Shown piece by piece: positions 8,221-17,003 of a stretch of 64,000 nt of DNA. The stretch's first letter is position 1. Each line of letters starts with the position of its first letter. Origin of the DNA: Thalassotalea atypica (GTDB lineage Bacteria; Pseudomonadota; Gammaproteobacteria; Enterobacterales; Alteromonadaceae); the NCBI RefSeq assembly GCF_030295975.1, contig NZ_AP027364.1:1240001-1304000 (forward strand), given 5' to 3'. The notes under the pieces are model-generated. The model saw only the letters and a list, made by a program, of their open reading frames with translations. It did no database searches and was not told the DNA's origin. Position numbers and translations under genes: made by a program.

Positions 8221-10043
8221 TAGTGCTCATAATACCTTCTAAATTCAGCAAACTGTTCTTGATAATGCTCTGAGTAACCTATTTTACTGGTATTTATCGG
8301 CTTTCTTACTTGTATTTCACTGAATGTAAAGCTTGGTACACTTTGCTTATAAAAATCTAAGTAACTGTCGTCCCAAGTTTGCTCACAAAACTCGAATAAG
8401 GCTTTTCCTTGTTCTAAGGGCTTTTGAACAAAGTCTTGATAATTGAGATCAATGACTTGATTAGGAAACTGCGCTTTCCAAGAGTCCATCAGTTTATTCG
8501 CTTGAACAATCGCGTGTGCTATATGCTCAAGCTGGCAAGCATAATTGTGATATTCATGAAATTGGTGTGAATATATAGATAATGCCAAGTCTTGCGGATC
8601 TCTGCGCATTTGAATAATGCGCGCGTTAGGGATTGTCGCTAGTATTGCGCCAACATACCTAAAGTTATGAGGCATTTTATCGACTAATACCTGTGATTCT
8701 ATGCCAACATAATCACGGTATGCATGGTGGTGGGTTGCTCGATGTTCAGATAAAAAATCAGCAAGCTGGTCTGGATTTCGATTTGTCTTTAAAAGCGAAT
8801 TTTCAAAGCAAGTTGCTATGCCGTTACTTTCATTACAAGATTTGTTGTGCTTTGGTTGACTAAGTAAACGGTTGATTAAGGTAGTACCCGAACGAGGCAT
8901 ACCAACAATAAAGATATGCTCAACTTTTCTTGATTTACTCATCGCTTGATAGGGGATCGAGCTTAAATGTTGATATTGTTGCTCAACTTCTTGTTTATCA
9001 TACTGATTGCCGTTGTCGCAAAAACGTTGATATTGAAGTGACTTTGCTTTGGTGAATTGATCAAAAGCGAGCGCATAATTAGCGGTTTTTTCTAACGCTT
9101 TCGCATAGGTGAATAGGTTTTGCTGCAACTCAAAAGAACTTGATGAAGTGTCTTGGGTTAAGGTGGCTAATCTATTAACACAAGTTTCATTGTCTTGCTT
9201 GTCGCCAAACTCTTGTATTGCCTGCCAGGCAAAGTCTGAACTAGGCTTTAGGGCAATCGCTGCTTTTGCAGCAAGCAATGCGCCATTTCGATCGTTTTCA
9301 AATCGGCATATTTTGCACTCTGTTTCATATCTACCTAGGCTTTTATCTCCCATTGCAATAGCTGACGATATTTTCGCTCTAGCTTGAATACTGTCATGTG
9401 CGATTAGATACAAGTCTGCAAATTTGACAAAGTTACCGCTCGTGGGCTCAAGTCGAACGACCTGTTCAAATGCTTCAATAGCTGTCTCGTATTTCATTCC
9501 CTTGGAAGCTGCTATGGATAGGTTTTTGTAGAGCAGGCAATTTTGAGGTTGCTCTTTAGCCAATGACTGCCACAGCTCCATTGCTTTAAGCCATTGCTCG
9601 GTCTGCATAAAACAGGTGGCTAATAGATGGGTAGTTTTAGTCGAATTATCATTTAGTTTTTCTAATAATGTAATGCAACGGTCAAAACTGTTCATTTGGT
9701 ATGAAACAAAGGCATATGCCATCGCTATCTCGCGGTTTAGCAATGCATGCTTTTTCATTTCATCAACAACTAATAGTGCAGCTTGAATGTTACCACTTTC
9801 TTTTAAACACAGTATATAGTTGTAGCCAATATCAGCGGCATTAGGCTCTTGCTTAAGCGCCTGTTTAAATAGTGGGATGGCCAAGGCAAACTGCTTTGTT
9901 TGTAGATATATTGTCGCTAGGCCATATAGCGCGTCGGTGTGGCTTGAATGAGAAATGATCGTTTCATAAAGCTCACGCGCACGGTCAATGTTTCCACTTC
10001 TTTGTGCTTGCTCTGCTGCCTGCAATGCTTGGTCAAAATTCAT
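8202..10043 (-). CDS. TPR repeat-containing sulfotransferase
   Basis: A 613-residue cytoplasmic protein. Residues about 1-350 are TPRs. Residues about 374-600 are a PAPS-dependent sulfotransferase domain (Sulfotransferase_3 type): the 5'-phosphosulfate loop is IVGMPRSGTT (about 380-388) and the 3'-phosphate-binding stretch is IIQMRRDPQDLALSIYSHQF. It would transfer sulfate from PAPS to a hydroxyl group. The TPR+sulfotransferase architecture is common in Alteromonadales and Caulobacterales, but the acceptors are mostly unknown; tyrosine sulfation is one possibility. It is encoded opposite to its neighbours: convergent with the hydroxylase gene (19-bp overlap) and divergent from the oxygenase pair (91-bp shared region). 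Confidence 0.9.
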   Translation of the reverse strand: MNFDQALQAAEQAQRSGNIDRARELYETIISHSSHTDALYGLATIYLQTKQFALAIPLFKQALKQEPNAADIGYNYILCLKESGNIQAALLVVDEMKKHALLNREIAMAYAFVSYQMNSFDRCITLLEKLNDNSTKTTHLLATCFMQTEQWLKAMELWQSLAKEQPQNCLLYKNLSIAASKGMKYETAIEAFEQVVRLEPTSGNFVKFADLYLIAHDSIQARAKISSAIAMGDKSLGRYETECKICRFENDRNGALLAAKAAIALKPSSDFAWQAIQEFGDKQDNETCVNRLATLTQDTSSSSFELQQNLFTYAKALEKTANYALAFDQFTKAKSLQYQRFCDNGNQYDKQEVEQQYQHLSSIPYQAMSKSRKVEHIFIVGMPRSGTTLINRLLSQPKHNKSCNESNGIATCFENSLLKTNRNPDQLADFLSEHRATHHHAYRDYVGIESQVLVDKMPHNFRYVGAILATIPNARIIQMRRDPQDLALSIYSHQFHEYHNYACQLEHIAHAIVQANKLMDSWKAQFPNQVIDLNYQDFVQKPLEQGKALFEFCEQTWDDSYLDFYKQSVPSFTFSEIQVRKPINTSKIGYSEHYQEQFAEFRRYYEHYYLAGR

Positions 10044-10134
10044 ATGCTACTTGATTCTTACTAAAGGATATATGCACAGGTAGTGCTTCTCTTTGATTAG
10101 TCGAGAATGATACTATAACTGTATTGATTAATTA

Positions 10135-10905
10135 ATGATTATCTCTGGAAGTGCATTGACTTCATATAAACATAAGCTAATGCTGGCGCGTCAAGAACCG
10201 CCGAAAAATTTAGTAGATCAATTCAAAAGTAACGGCTATATCAAAGTCCCTAATGCGTTATCTAATGAAACTGCAGAATTAATCACTCAGCATATAACAA
10301 AACAAAAACAGTGGAATTTAGTTTTTGATCATAATGGTCAACATCAAGATCTAAATAACTTAGAAGTTGAACAGTGGAACTCGAAACAAAAACAAGATTT
10401 GCAATCAATAATTTATCAGCAAGCGGCTCAAGGTTTTCAGTACCACTACGAAACAATCCCTTTATACGATATTTATCACGATAATTTGCTGCCGGATCAC
10501 TTTTTCAACCATATCATGGAGTTTTTGAATCAGGATGCTACATTGTCATATTTTCGACAGTTGCTCAGTGCGCCCCATATCAGTTTTGCGGATGGACAAA
10601 TCACACGATTTAGACAAGGGCATTTTTTAAACCGACACAACGATGATGTAGATAGCAAAAATCGTATAGCAGCTTTTGTGATTAATCTAACAAAGGAATG
10701 GCGAGTTGACTGGGGTGGTGCGTTACATTTATTAGATAGCAATCAAAACATAACAAAGAGTTTTGCTCCATCTTTTAACGAAATAAACATATTTAAAATA
10801 CCAGTTGATCATTATGTCGGCTATGTCAGTCCATTTGCGGCCCAAGATCGAATTTCTATTACCGGTTGGCTGCGCTCTGGTAAAAACCCAAAAAACAAGA
10901 GGTAA
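10135..10905 (+). CDS. 2OG-Fe(II) oxygenase, prolyl-4-hydroxylase-like (copy 1)
   Basis: A 256-residue non-haem iron dioxygenase. The facial triad is legible: His168 and Asp170 (in FLNRHNDD), distal His226 (in PVDHYVGYV), and the 2OG-binding Arg239 in RISITGW. This pattern belongs to the 2OG-FeII_Oxy/P4H-like fold. An in-frame Met at residue 16 is an alternative start that would remove a non-conserved extension. The next gene begins 3 bp downstream and encodes a paralogue with the same spacing between the metal ligands, so the pair arose by duplication and is co-transcribed. Likely substrates are proteins or peptides, inferred from context; no partner is proven. Confidence 0.85.
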   Translation: MIISGSALTSYKHKLMLARQEPPKNLVDQFKSNGYIKVPNALSNETAELITQHITKQKQWNLVFDHNGQHQDLNNLEVEQWNSKQKQDLQSIIYQQAAQGFQYHYETIPLYDIYHDNLLPDHFFNHIMEFLNQDATLSYFRQLLSAPHISFADGQITRFRQGHFLNRHNDDVDSKNRIAAFVINLTKEWRVDWGGALHLLDSNQNITKSFAPSFNEINIFKIPVDHYVGYVSPFAAQDRISITGWLRSGKNPKNKR

Positions 10906-10907
10906 GA

Positions 10908-11600
10908 ATGCTCCAATTGAATCATGAACGTGACGACACATTAGCGCTGCAGCAGCAGTTTAGTGAACAAGGCATAGTTCGAATAGAGAACTTTTTAGTT
11001 GAACATGATGCGATGAAATTAGCTGATTATGTTGAAAATAGTGTTAACTTTAAAAACGCGTATTTTGTTAACAATGAGAATAAAGAAGCCTCTGATGAGG
11101 AAATCAGCCAACTGACTCCACAGCAAAGACGAGAGTTATACCTAAGTATTTATCAAAATGCGGCGCAAGGGGTGGGTTTTTTATACGGACGTCATCGACC
11201 TTCACCTGAAAGTGACACGTTACTTGGTAATTTTCTAGCGTTAGTAAATGATGATTCAACGACAGCTTTAATTAAAAGTATTACTGGGAATAGTTCATTA
11301 ACTCATGCCGACGGTCAAGTGACTCGCTATCGTGTTGGAGACTTTCTAACGCGTCACATTGATAATATACCTGGTGAAACAAGAAAATTCGCTTACGTTC
11401 TGGGACTTAATAATACATGGCACCCTGATTGGGGAGGCTTATTACAGCTTTATTCATTACAAGGAGAACCGCAAAAATCCTACGCTCCATTATTCAATAC
11501 ATTAACGCTTTTTGATGTTGATAAAGTGCATTCGGTAAGTTCGATTGCGGCGTTTGCTCCCAAGAGTAGATACTCTATTACTGGATGGTTCAGGGCATAA
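10908..11600 (+). CDS. 2OG-Fe(II) oxygenase, prolyl-4-hydroxylase-like (copy 2)
   Basis: A 230-residue paralogue of the preceding protein. His150, Asp152 (FLTRHIDN), His208 (VDKVHSVS) and Arg221 (RYSITGW) form the metal and 2-oxoglutarate site. The His-to-His distance of 58 residues is identical to copy 1, and both share DGQ(I/V)TR(F/Y)R and DWGG(A/L)L. The start codon follows the previous stop by 2 nt, implying translational coupling. The N-terminal 90 residues diverge between the copies, which may reflect different substrates. It is the last gene of the modification set; a 373-bp gap and then the TonB operon follow. Confidence 0.85.
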   Translation: MLQLNHERDDTLALQQQFSEQGIVRIENFLVEHDAMKLADYVENSVNFKNAYFVNNENKEASDEEISQLTPQQRRELYLSIYQNAAQGVGFLYGRHRPSPESDTLLGNFLALVNDDSTTALIKSITGNSSLTHADGQVTRYRVGDFLTRHIDNIPGETRKFAYVLGLNNTWHPDWGGLLQLYSLQGEPQKSYAPLFNTLTLFDVDKVHSVSSIAAFAPKSRYSITGWFRA

Positions 11601-11973
11601 ATGTTAAGAAAATGTAATTAAACGATATTAAATTTGACTTAATACGAAAGAATTAGTAAAACTTATATTAGCAAATATTTTTGATCATTAAGAAGGATCG
11701 GCTAGCGTACTTTATATTTAGTTGTCACTAAAATGGCTTCACAAAGTTTAATAAATTGTGTTCATTTTGAACAAAACGAAAATAGTTTATTAAATTTGTA
11801 GTTTTTTAATACAGTTTTTTATATTGCAGGTTGACACATTCTTTGTCGTCTGGGAGTATTGGCTAGTTGTATTCTAAATTAATAAATCCTTTTAAATGGC
11901 AAAAGTTAAATTTGCGGTAACAGTAAATTTAGATTTTTTGTTATCTTAATTAAATAGCAATTGGTTGGGAACT
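11601..11973 (+). promoter_or_regulatory. Intergenic region before TonB operon 1
   Basis: An AT-rich 373-bp stretch with no gene visible and no strong terminator for the oxygenase pair. It holds copy 2 of the 19-bp repeat (11691-11709) and a TTGACACATT sequence (11831-11840) usable as a -35 element. The same 10-mer occurs upstream of TonB operon 2 at 25678-25687. The -10 (about GAGTAT, 11854) is poor. Confidence 0.4.
11691..11709 (+). repeat. 19-bp direct repeat, copy 2
   Basis: Matches 18 of 19 bases of the sequence at 4285-4303. It lies about 90 bp after the last modification gene and before the TonB operon. Confidence 0.5.
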
Positions 11974-12753
11974 ATGTCCAAAATAAGTAAAAAAAGCCTA
12001 GTCGCTTCGACGATAGCAGGCGTATTGGCATTAGCATGTAGTAATATTGCTGCAGCTGACGCTCTAACAGATCTACAAAAAGCAGAAGCTAAGATTTTCA
12101 AAGCTTCAGCTAAGTCTCAAAGTAAAGTTGATAGCATTTACGAGCAAACTCAAGATTTATTAGCAGAGTACCGCACTACTGTTGATGAAACTGATGTATT
12201 ACGAGGCTACAACGATCACGTACAACGCATGGTTGATGACCAAAACGCAAACATTGCTTCATTACAACGTCAAATCGACGGTATTGATAAAATTAAGCAA
12301 GGTGTTGTACCACTAATGTACAAAATGATTGATACGTTAGAAAAATTCGTTGAATTAGACGTGCCAATGAACCTTGAGAATCGTAAAGAGCGTATCGCTG
12401 GTTTACGTGACGTAATGGCTGATTCAAATGTTACAACGTCTGAGCAATTCCGTTTAGTATTAGAAGCGTACGAAATCGAAGCTGGTTACGGTACGATTTT
12501 TGACGCTTATCAAGGTGAATTAGACCTTGGTGACCGTGTAATTACTGCTGACTTCGTTCATATGGGACGTATTTCATTAGTTGCACAATCATTAGACTAC
12601 AAACAAGCTTGGGTTTGGAATAATGATTCTCGTTCATGGGATGAGTTAGGTGACGAATACCTTAAATCTATTACAGATACTATTCGCATGGCACGTAAGC
12701 AGTTGCCAATGGACTTAACTAAATTACCAGTATTTGCAGCGGGAGCAAAATAA
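11974..12753 (+). CDS. DUF3450 periplasmic protein of TonB operon 1
   Basis: About 259 residues with a signal peptide (hydrophobic core TIAGVLALACSNIAAA, cleavage near ADA). The mature protein is mostly helical with coiled-coil character (about 30-120), and it carries the DUF3450 hallmark PLMYKMIDTLEKFVELDVPM. I chose the ATG at 11974 over the in-frame TTG 9 nt upstream because only the ATG has usable spacing from a purine-rich site. DUF3450 genes typically head TtpC-type TonB operons of Vibrio, Shewanella and relatives; the molecular role is not established but is probably periplasmic and tied to the TonB complex. The stop codon overlaps the next start (TAATG). A paralogue lies at 25809. Confidence 0.88.
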   Translation: MSKISKKSLVASTIAGVLALACSNIAAADALTDLQKAEAKIFKASAKSQSKVDSIYEQTQDLLAEYRTTVDETDVLRGYNDHVQRMVDDQNANIASLQRQIDGIDKIKQGVVPLMYKMIDTLEKFVELDVPMNLENRKERIAGLRDVMADSNVTTSEQFRLVLEAYEIEAGYGTIFDAYQGELDLGDRVITADFVHMGRISLVAQSLDYKQAWVWNNDSRSWDELGDEYLKSITDTIRMARKQLPMDLTKLPVFAAGAK

Positions 12754-14102
12754 TGAAGAAAGTTATTAATTTTGTATTGCTTGCTGCATCACTTTCAGCA
12801 GGTTTCGCAACTACAGCAAGTGCGAATGAACTAGACAAGCTTTTGGAACAAGTAAAAGCAGATCGTATTTCTGAAGCTAAATTAGATAAAAAGCGTGAAG
12901 CAGAGTTCTTAGCTGCACGTGCTGACAAACAAGCGCTTTTGAACAAAGCGAAAAAAGACTTAGCAGATCAAAACGCTCGTAACGACCGTTTAACTAAAGA
13001 ATACGCTGCTAATGAAATTACCTTAGCGCAAAAAGAAGTTGAACTTGACAACGCTCAAGGTACTTTAGGTGAAATGTTCGGTGTTAGCCGTGCAGCAGCT
13101 GCAAGTGCGTACGGTTCAATCTCAACGTCAATTGTAAGTGCTCAATACCCAGGTCGTGGTGAATCATTAAACCGCATTGCTAACTCTAAAGAAATTCCAG
13201 CATTGGAAGATTTAGAAGAATTATGGTTTAGCCTTCAAACAGAAATGACTGAGTCAGGTAAAGTTGCTCAATTCTCTACTGAAGTAACTAACCTAGATGG
13301 TTCAAAGTCTACTGAAAATGTTACACGTATCGGTACATTTAACATCGTATCTGACAATGGTTTCTTAAACTACAATGATGAAGTAGGTCAAGTTCAACCT
13401 CTTGCTAAGCAACCAGCTGGTTACATCTCAGGCACAGCGGCTGACTTCTTTAGCGTAAGCTCTGGTTTTGCACCGGTTTATGTTGACCCTTCACGTGGTG
13501 CTATTTTAGCGTTAGAAACACGTAAGAAAACACTAGAAGAGTTCTACCATCAAGGTGGTACTGTTGGTTACGCAATCACAGTATTACTTATCCTAGGTTT
13601 CTTAATTGCATTAGAACGTTTCATTGTTCTAGGTGCGGTGACTTCAAAAATGAAGACACAACAAAAGAACTTAGCACAGCCTAACGAAAACAACCCGCTT
13701 GGTCGCTTATTAAAAGTTTACCAAGAGAACAAAGGTGTTGATGCTGAAACGTTAGAACTTAAATTAGATGAAGCTATTTTACGTGAAACTCCTTCAGTTG
13801 ACCGTGGTATTAACTTAATCAAAATGTTCGCAGCTATTGCTCCGTTAATGGGTCTATTAGGTACTGTTATCGGTATGATCTTAACCTTCCAAACAATTAC
13901 ATTGTTCGGTACAGGTGACCCTAAAATTATGGCGGGTAACATCTCATTAGCACTAGTAACAACTGCGTTGGGTCTAATCGCTGCACTTCCTCTAATTCTT
14001 ATTCACAGCGTAGTTGCAGGTAAGAGTAAAGCTGTACTTCATAAATTAGACGAGCAAAGTGCTGGTTTGATTGCTGCAATCGCAGAGAAGGAGTCTAAAT
14101 AA
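12753..14102 (+). CDS. ttpC: TtpC-type ExbB-like proton channel component (TonB system 1)
   Basis: A 449-residue inner-membrane protein. It has a signal peptide (about 1-24), a periplasmic coiled-coil and globular region (25-265), then a MotA/TolQ/ExbB-like membrane domain: a TM segment near GYAITVLLILGFLIALERF and two more in the region from IAPLMGLLGTVIGMILTFQTITLFGTG onward. This is the layout of TtpC, the fourth component of the Vibrio TonB2 complex, needed there together with ExbB2, ExbD2 and TonB2. Start and stop overlap both neighbours by 1 nt, so it is strictly co-translated. Annotation as a flagellar MotA would be wrong. Confidence 0.9.
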   Translation: MKKVINFVLLAASLSAGFATTASANELDKLLEQVKADRISEAKLDKKREAEFLAARADKQALLNKAKKDLADQNARNDRLTKEYAANEITLAQKEVELDNAQGTLGEMFGVSRAAAASAYGSISTSIVSAQYPGRGESLNRIANSKEIPALEDLEELWFSLQTEMTESGKVAQFSTEVTNLDGSKSTENVTRIGTFNIVSDNGFLNYNDEVGQVQPLAKQPAGYISGTAADFFSVSSGFAPVYVDPSRGAILALETRKKTLEEFYHQGGTVGYAITVLLILGFLIALERFIVLGAVTSKMKTQQKNLAQPNENNPLGRLLKVYQENKGVDAETLELKLDEAILRETPSVDRGINLIKMFAAIAPLMGLLGTVIGMILTFQTITLFGTGDPKIMAGNISLALVTTALGLIAALPLILIHSVVAGKSKAVLHKLDEQSAGLIAAIAEKESK

Positions 14103-14626
14103 TGTTATTCCTGATAGAGCTTGTAGAATCTGTCAGGAGTTTTATTGCAACTGGCGGTAATGTTTTATACTTCGTCGCCGTTGCTCTCTTATTGATGTGG
14201 ATACTCATGATAGAGAGATATTGGTTCTTAGCATCTAATTATCCAACAATGCGTGATGATATTATCAAGCGTTGGGATGCTAGAGCAGATACTACCTCTT
14301 GGTATGCACATCGTATCAGAGATACATGGATCTCCGAAGCGACAGAATTACTTGAGCGAAATATGCTTACTATTAAAACCTTGGTGGCAATGTGTCCACT
14401 GATTGGGTTACTAGGTACAGTTACCGGTATGATTTCAGTATTCGAAACCATGGCTCAACAAGGTACAGGTAATCCGCGTCTAATGGCAGCTGGTATATCG
14501 ATGGCAACAATACCTACAATGGCAGGTATGGTTGCAGCATTATCAGGTGTGTTTTTTAGCACACGCTTAGACGCTAAAGTTAAACTAGCAAAGGCTAAAC
14601 TGGTTGACAGTTTACCTCATCACTAG
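14102..14626 (+). CDS. exbB: ExbB-like TonB energizing protein (system 1)
   Basis: A 174-residue short ExbB/TolQ family protein with three membrane segments: about 16-38 (ATGGNVLYFVAVALLLMWIL), about 95-120 (MCPLIGLLGTVTGMISVFETM) and about 130-155 (AGISMATIPTMAGMVAALSGVF). With ExbD it forms the proton channel driving TonB. The short cytoplasmic loop is typical of ExbB2-type proteins. Its start overlaps the ttpC stop by 1 nt. Confidence 0.92.
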   Translation: MLFLIELVESVRSFIATGGNVLYFVAVALLLMWILMIERYWFLASNYPTMRDDIIKRWDARADTTSWYAHRIRDTWISEATELLERNMLTIKTLVAMCPLIGLLGTVTGMISVFETMAQQGTGNPRLMAAGISMATIPTMAGMVAALSGVFFSTRLDAKVKLAKAKLVDSLPHH

Positions 14627-14638
14627 AGAGATATTAGA

Positions 14639-15040
14639 ATGGCACGTAAACGTTTTCGTGAAGAGGAAGAAGCAGCAATTGATATGACGCCGATGCTTGA
14701 CATCGTATTCATCATGTTGATCTTCTTCATTGTAACTACCTCATTCGTAAAAGAAGCAGGTATTGAAGTAAATAAACCAAAAGCAGCTAACCAATCTAAG
14801 CAAAAATCTGCAAATATTTTTGTTGCCGTAAAAGATACCGGTGAGATTTGGTTAGACAAGCGTCGCGTCGATGTTGAACGCGTTGCGGCTAACATTGAAA
14901 AACTATTAGCAGAGCAACCAACTGACGTTGTTATCATTCAAGCTGACAAAGACGCAAAACATGGCGTAGTTGTTAAAGTAATGGATGCTATCAAGGAAGC
15001 AGGGATTGACCGAATTTCTATCGCTGCTGCAAAGGGGTAG
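14639..15040 (+). CDS. exbD: ExbD biopolymer transport protein (system 1)
   Basis: 133 residues: a short cytoplasmic N-terminus, one TM helix (about 22-42), and a periplasmic domain. The helix begins with the conserved proton-carrying Asp in TPMLDIVFIMLIFFIVTTSF. The family motif FVKEAGIEVN follows the helix. It partners ExbB and TtpC in energizing TonB. A 12-bp gap carries its ribosome site, and tonB starts 3 bp downstream. Confidence 0.94.
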   Translation: MARKRFREEEEAAIDMTPMLDIVFIMLIFFIVTTSFVKEAGIEVNKPKAANQSKQKSANIFVAVKDTGEIWLDKRRVDVERVAANIEKLLAEQPTDVVIIQADKDAKHGVVVKVMDAIKEAGIDRISIAAAKG

Positions 15041-15043
15041 TTT

Positions 15044-15661
15044 ATGGGTCGCTTTTTAGCATCAATACTACTAGGCGCAGCGGTTACTTTCGGATTGTTT
15101 GCTTTCATGGCATTTCTTGTTTCTGGTACAGATAGAAACGATGAAGAAAAGCTTGAAAATATCATAGTCGAAGTTAACACAACTCCGCCTAAGTCGGCAG
15201 CTGAAGCACGTCGCCGTGTTCCGCCACCGCCGCCGCCGCCGCCTAAGACTCCGCCTAAGCCACAAGCGCCGGAACCTGAGACGAATAACAACCAAGGTGG
15301 TATTAGCTTTAATATGCCTGGTATACAACTTTCAGGCGCATCAACGGGGTTATCAGCTCCAGGAGCGGGCTTTGGACGTGATGGTGAGGCAACTCCTATC
15401 GTACGTATCGAGCCTAAATATCCGATACAAGCTGCTCGTGACGGTAAAGAAGGTTGGGTTCGTTTATCATTTACGATCAATGAAATTGGTGGTGTTGAAG
15501 ACGTACAAGTTATTGAAGCCGAGCCAAAACGTATTTTCGATAAAGAAGCAAAACGCGCTTTACGTAAATGGAAATACAAACCAAAAGTTGTTGACGGCAA
15601 GCCGCAAAAGCAACCTGGTTTAACGGTTCAACTTGACTTTAAAATGGACGGAGGTAAGTAA
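15044..15661 (+). CDS. tonB: TonB energy transducer (system 1)
   Basis: 205 residues. One N-terminal TM anchor (about 6-26), a proline-rich periplasmic linker containing eight consecutive Pro followed by KTPPKP, and a C-terminal TonB domain (about 120-205) with EPKYPIQAARDGKEGWV and the conserved KWKYKP. It contacts the TonB box of outer-membrane receptors. The polyproline run makes translation likely to depend on EF-P. It is short relative to E. coli TonB, as is usual for TonB2-type proteins. The likely client is the receptor at 1346, by proximity. Confidence 0.93.
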   Translation: MGRFLASILLGAAVTFGLFAFMAFLVSGTDRNDEEKLENIIVEVNTTPPKSAAEARRRVPPPPPPPPKTPPKPQAPEPETNNNQGGISFNMPGIQLSGASTGLSAPGAGFGRDGEATPIVRIEPKYPIQAARDGKEGWVRLSFTINEIGGVEDVQVIEAEPKRIFDKEAKRALRKWKYKPKVVDGKPQKQPGLTVQLDFKMDGGK

Positions 15662-15663
15662 GA

Positions 15664-16926
15664 ATGTATAAAAAACTAGTCACAGCATTAGTTATTGCAT
15701 CTACAGTTGCTGCGGCACAGCTTCCTTTATCTTTTGATGTTTCTGCGGCAGAAGCTGCTAAAAAAGAAAAGAAAAAGCGTCCAACTCAACTTGTAGGGCC
15801 TTCTGTTGGTAAGAAAGTACAAAAAGCATTTGAGCTTTATAGTACGGATGATATCGACGGTGCTTTGGTGTTACTTTTGGATATCGAGGCTAAAAAAGTC
15901 TACGATAAAGCTTACGTAGATCGCTTTATTGCGGTTATGTACGCTACTAAAGGTAATGAAGAAGCAAAAGCAATTAAGTACCTTAAATTGGCTGTTGCAC
16001 CTGACATCTTAAATGAAGGTGATCATGGCGAGTCAATTAAGTTACTTGCTGACCTTCAAATGCAAACCAAAGCTTATAAAGAGGCGCTTGTTAATTACAA
16101 AGCGTGGATGGACTTTACTGGTAAAGAAGATGCTGATACTTATGTAAAGATTGCAAATGCTTACTATTCTATCCGTCGCCTTGATAAAATTATCGAGCCA
16201 GCTGATAAAGCTATAGCGCTTTTTGGTGATAAACATAACCAAAATCCATATATCCTTAAAATTACCTCATATTATGAACGTAAGATGTATAAGGATGCTG
16301 TTGATGTTTTAGAGACGGTTGTTCAAATCTTCCCTAAAAATAAACAGTGGTGGACGCAACTGGGTATGTTTTACTTACTAATTGAAGATTATAACAAGGC
16401 CGTTCAAACACTTGATCTTGCGTACAAGCAAGGCTTTTTAGAAAAAGAGTCTGAGATCAAAACGTTAGCTAACTTATATTCTCAAAGTGGTGCACCGTTC
16501 AAAGCAGCTAAATTGCTTGAAAAGCATATAGGAACTGGTTTAGTTAAACGTGATGAGACCAATATCGGTTCACTAGCTAATGCGTACCATTCAGCTCAAA
16601 ATATTGGTATTGCAGCTAAGTATTATGGTGAGTTGGCTAAGTTGACGAACGAAGCTCAGCATTACCGTAAGCAAGGCATGTTATTAAAGCAAGACGAGCA
16701 GTTCAAATCTGCGATCGTTGTTTTAAACCAAGCAATCGATAAAGGTGCTAAGAATAAAGGCCGATTGTACATGAGCTTGGCAGAATCTCATTTCTACCTA
16801 GGTCAGTATAAAAAAGCATATGCTGAAATTAAGAAAGCAATGAAAGATCCTAAAACGCGTAAATCTGCGAAGGGTTGGGTATCATTCATTGAAGATACTG
16901 CACGTCGTAAAAACGTTGCAATCTAA
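15664..16926 (+). CDS. Periplasmic TPR protein of TonB operon 1
   Basis: 420 residues with a signal peptide (cleavage near VSAAEA) and tetratricopeptide-type helices from about residue 50 to the end (for example LDKAYVDRFIAVMYATKG and YMSLAESHFYLGQYKKAYAEI). It is the terminal gene of the operon, 3 bp after tonB; a TPR gene occupies the same place in the Vibrio TonB2 cluster. It probably scaffolds protein contacts of the TonB complex in the periplasm, but this is inference. Followed by a strong terminator. Confidence 0.88.
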   Translation: MYKKLVTALVIASTVAAAQLPLSFDVSAAEAAKKEKKKRPTQLVGPSVGKKVQKAFELYSTDDIDGALVLLLDIEAKKVYDKAYVDRFIAVMYATKGNEEAKAIKYLKLAVAPDILNEGDHGESIKLLADLQMQTKAYKEALVNYKAWMDFTGKEDADTYVKIANAYYSIRRLDKIIEPADKAIALFGDKHNQNPYILKITSYYERKMYKDAVDVLETVVQIFPKNKQWWTQLGMFYLLIEDYNKAVQTLDLAYKQGFLEKESEIKTLANLYSQSGAPFKAAKLLEKHIGTGLVKRDETNIGSLANAYHSAQNIGIAAKYYGELAKLTNEAQHYRKQGMLLKQDEQFKSAIVVLNQAIDKGAKNKGRLYMSLAESHFYLGQYKKAYAEIKKAMKDPKTRKSAKGWVSFIEDTARRKNVAI

Positions 16927-16942
16927 TCTTTAACTTTGTTCT

Positions 16943-16973
16943 AAAAAACCAGCATTTATGCTGGTTTTTTTTT
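16943..16973. terminator. Bidirectional terminator between TonB operon 1 and dusC
   Basis: Stem AACCAGCAT / ATGCTGGTT around a TT loop, with T9 on the plus side and A6 on the left arm giving T6 on the minus strand. It can serve both the TonB operon and the convergent dusC. Confidence 0.9.
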
Positions 16974-17003
16974 GTCTAAGGTTAGGTGAGCTTTAGAAGG
17001 GCA

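Noticed and set aside
12753-14102. Flagellar motor MotA
   Set aside because: The MotA/TolQ domain is there, but the periplasmic coiled coil and exbB-exbD-tonB context fit TtpC.
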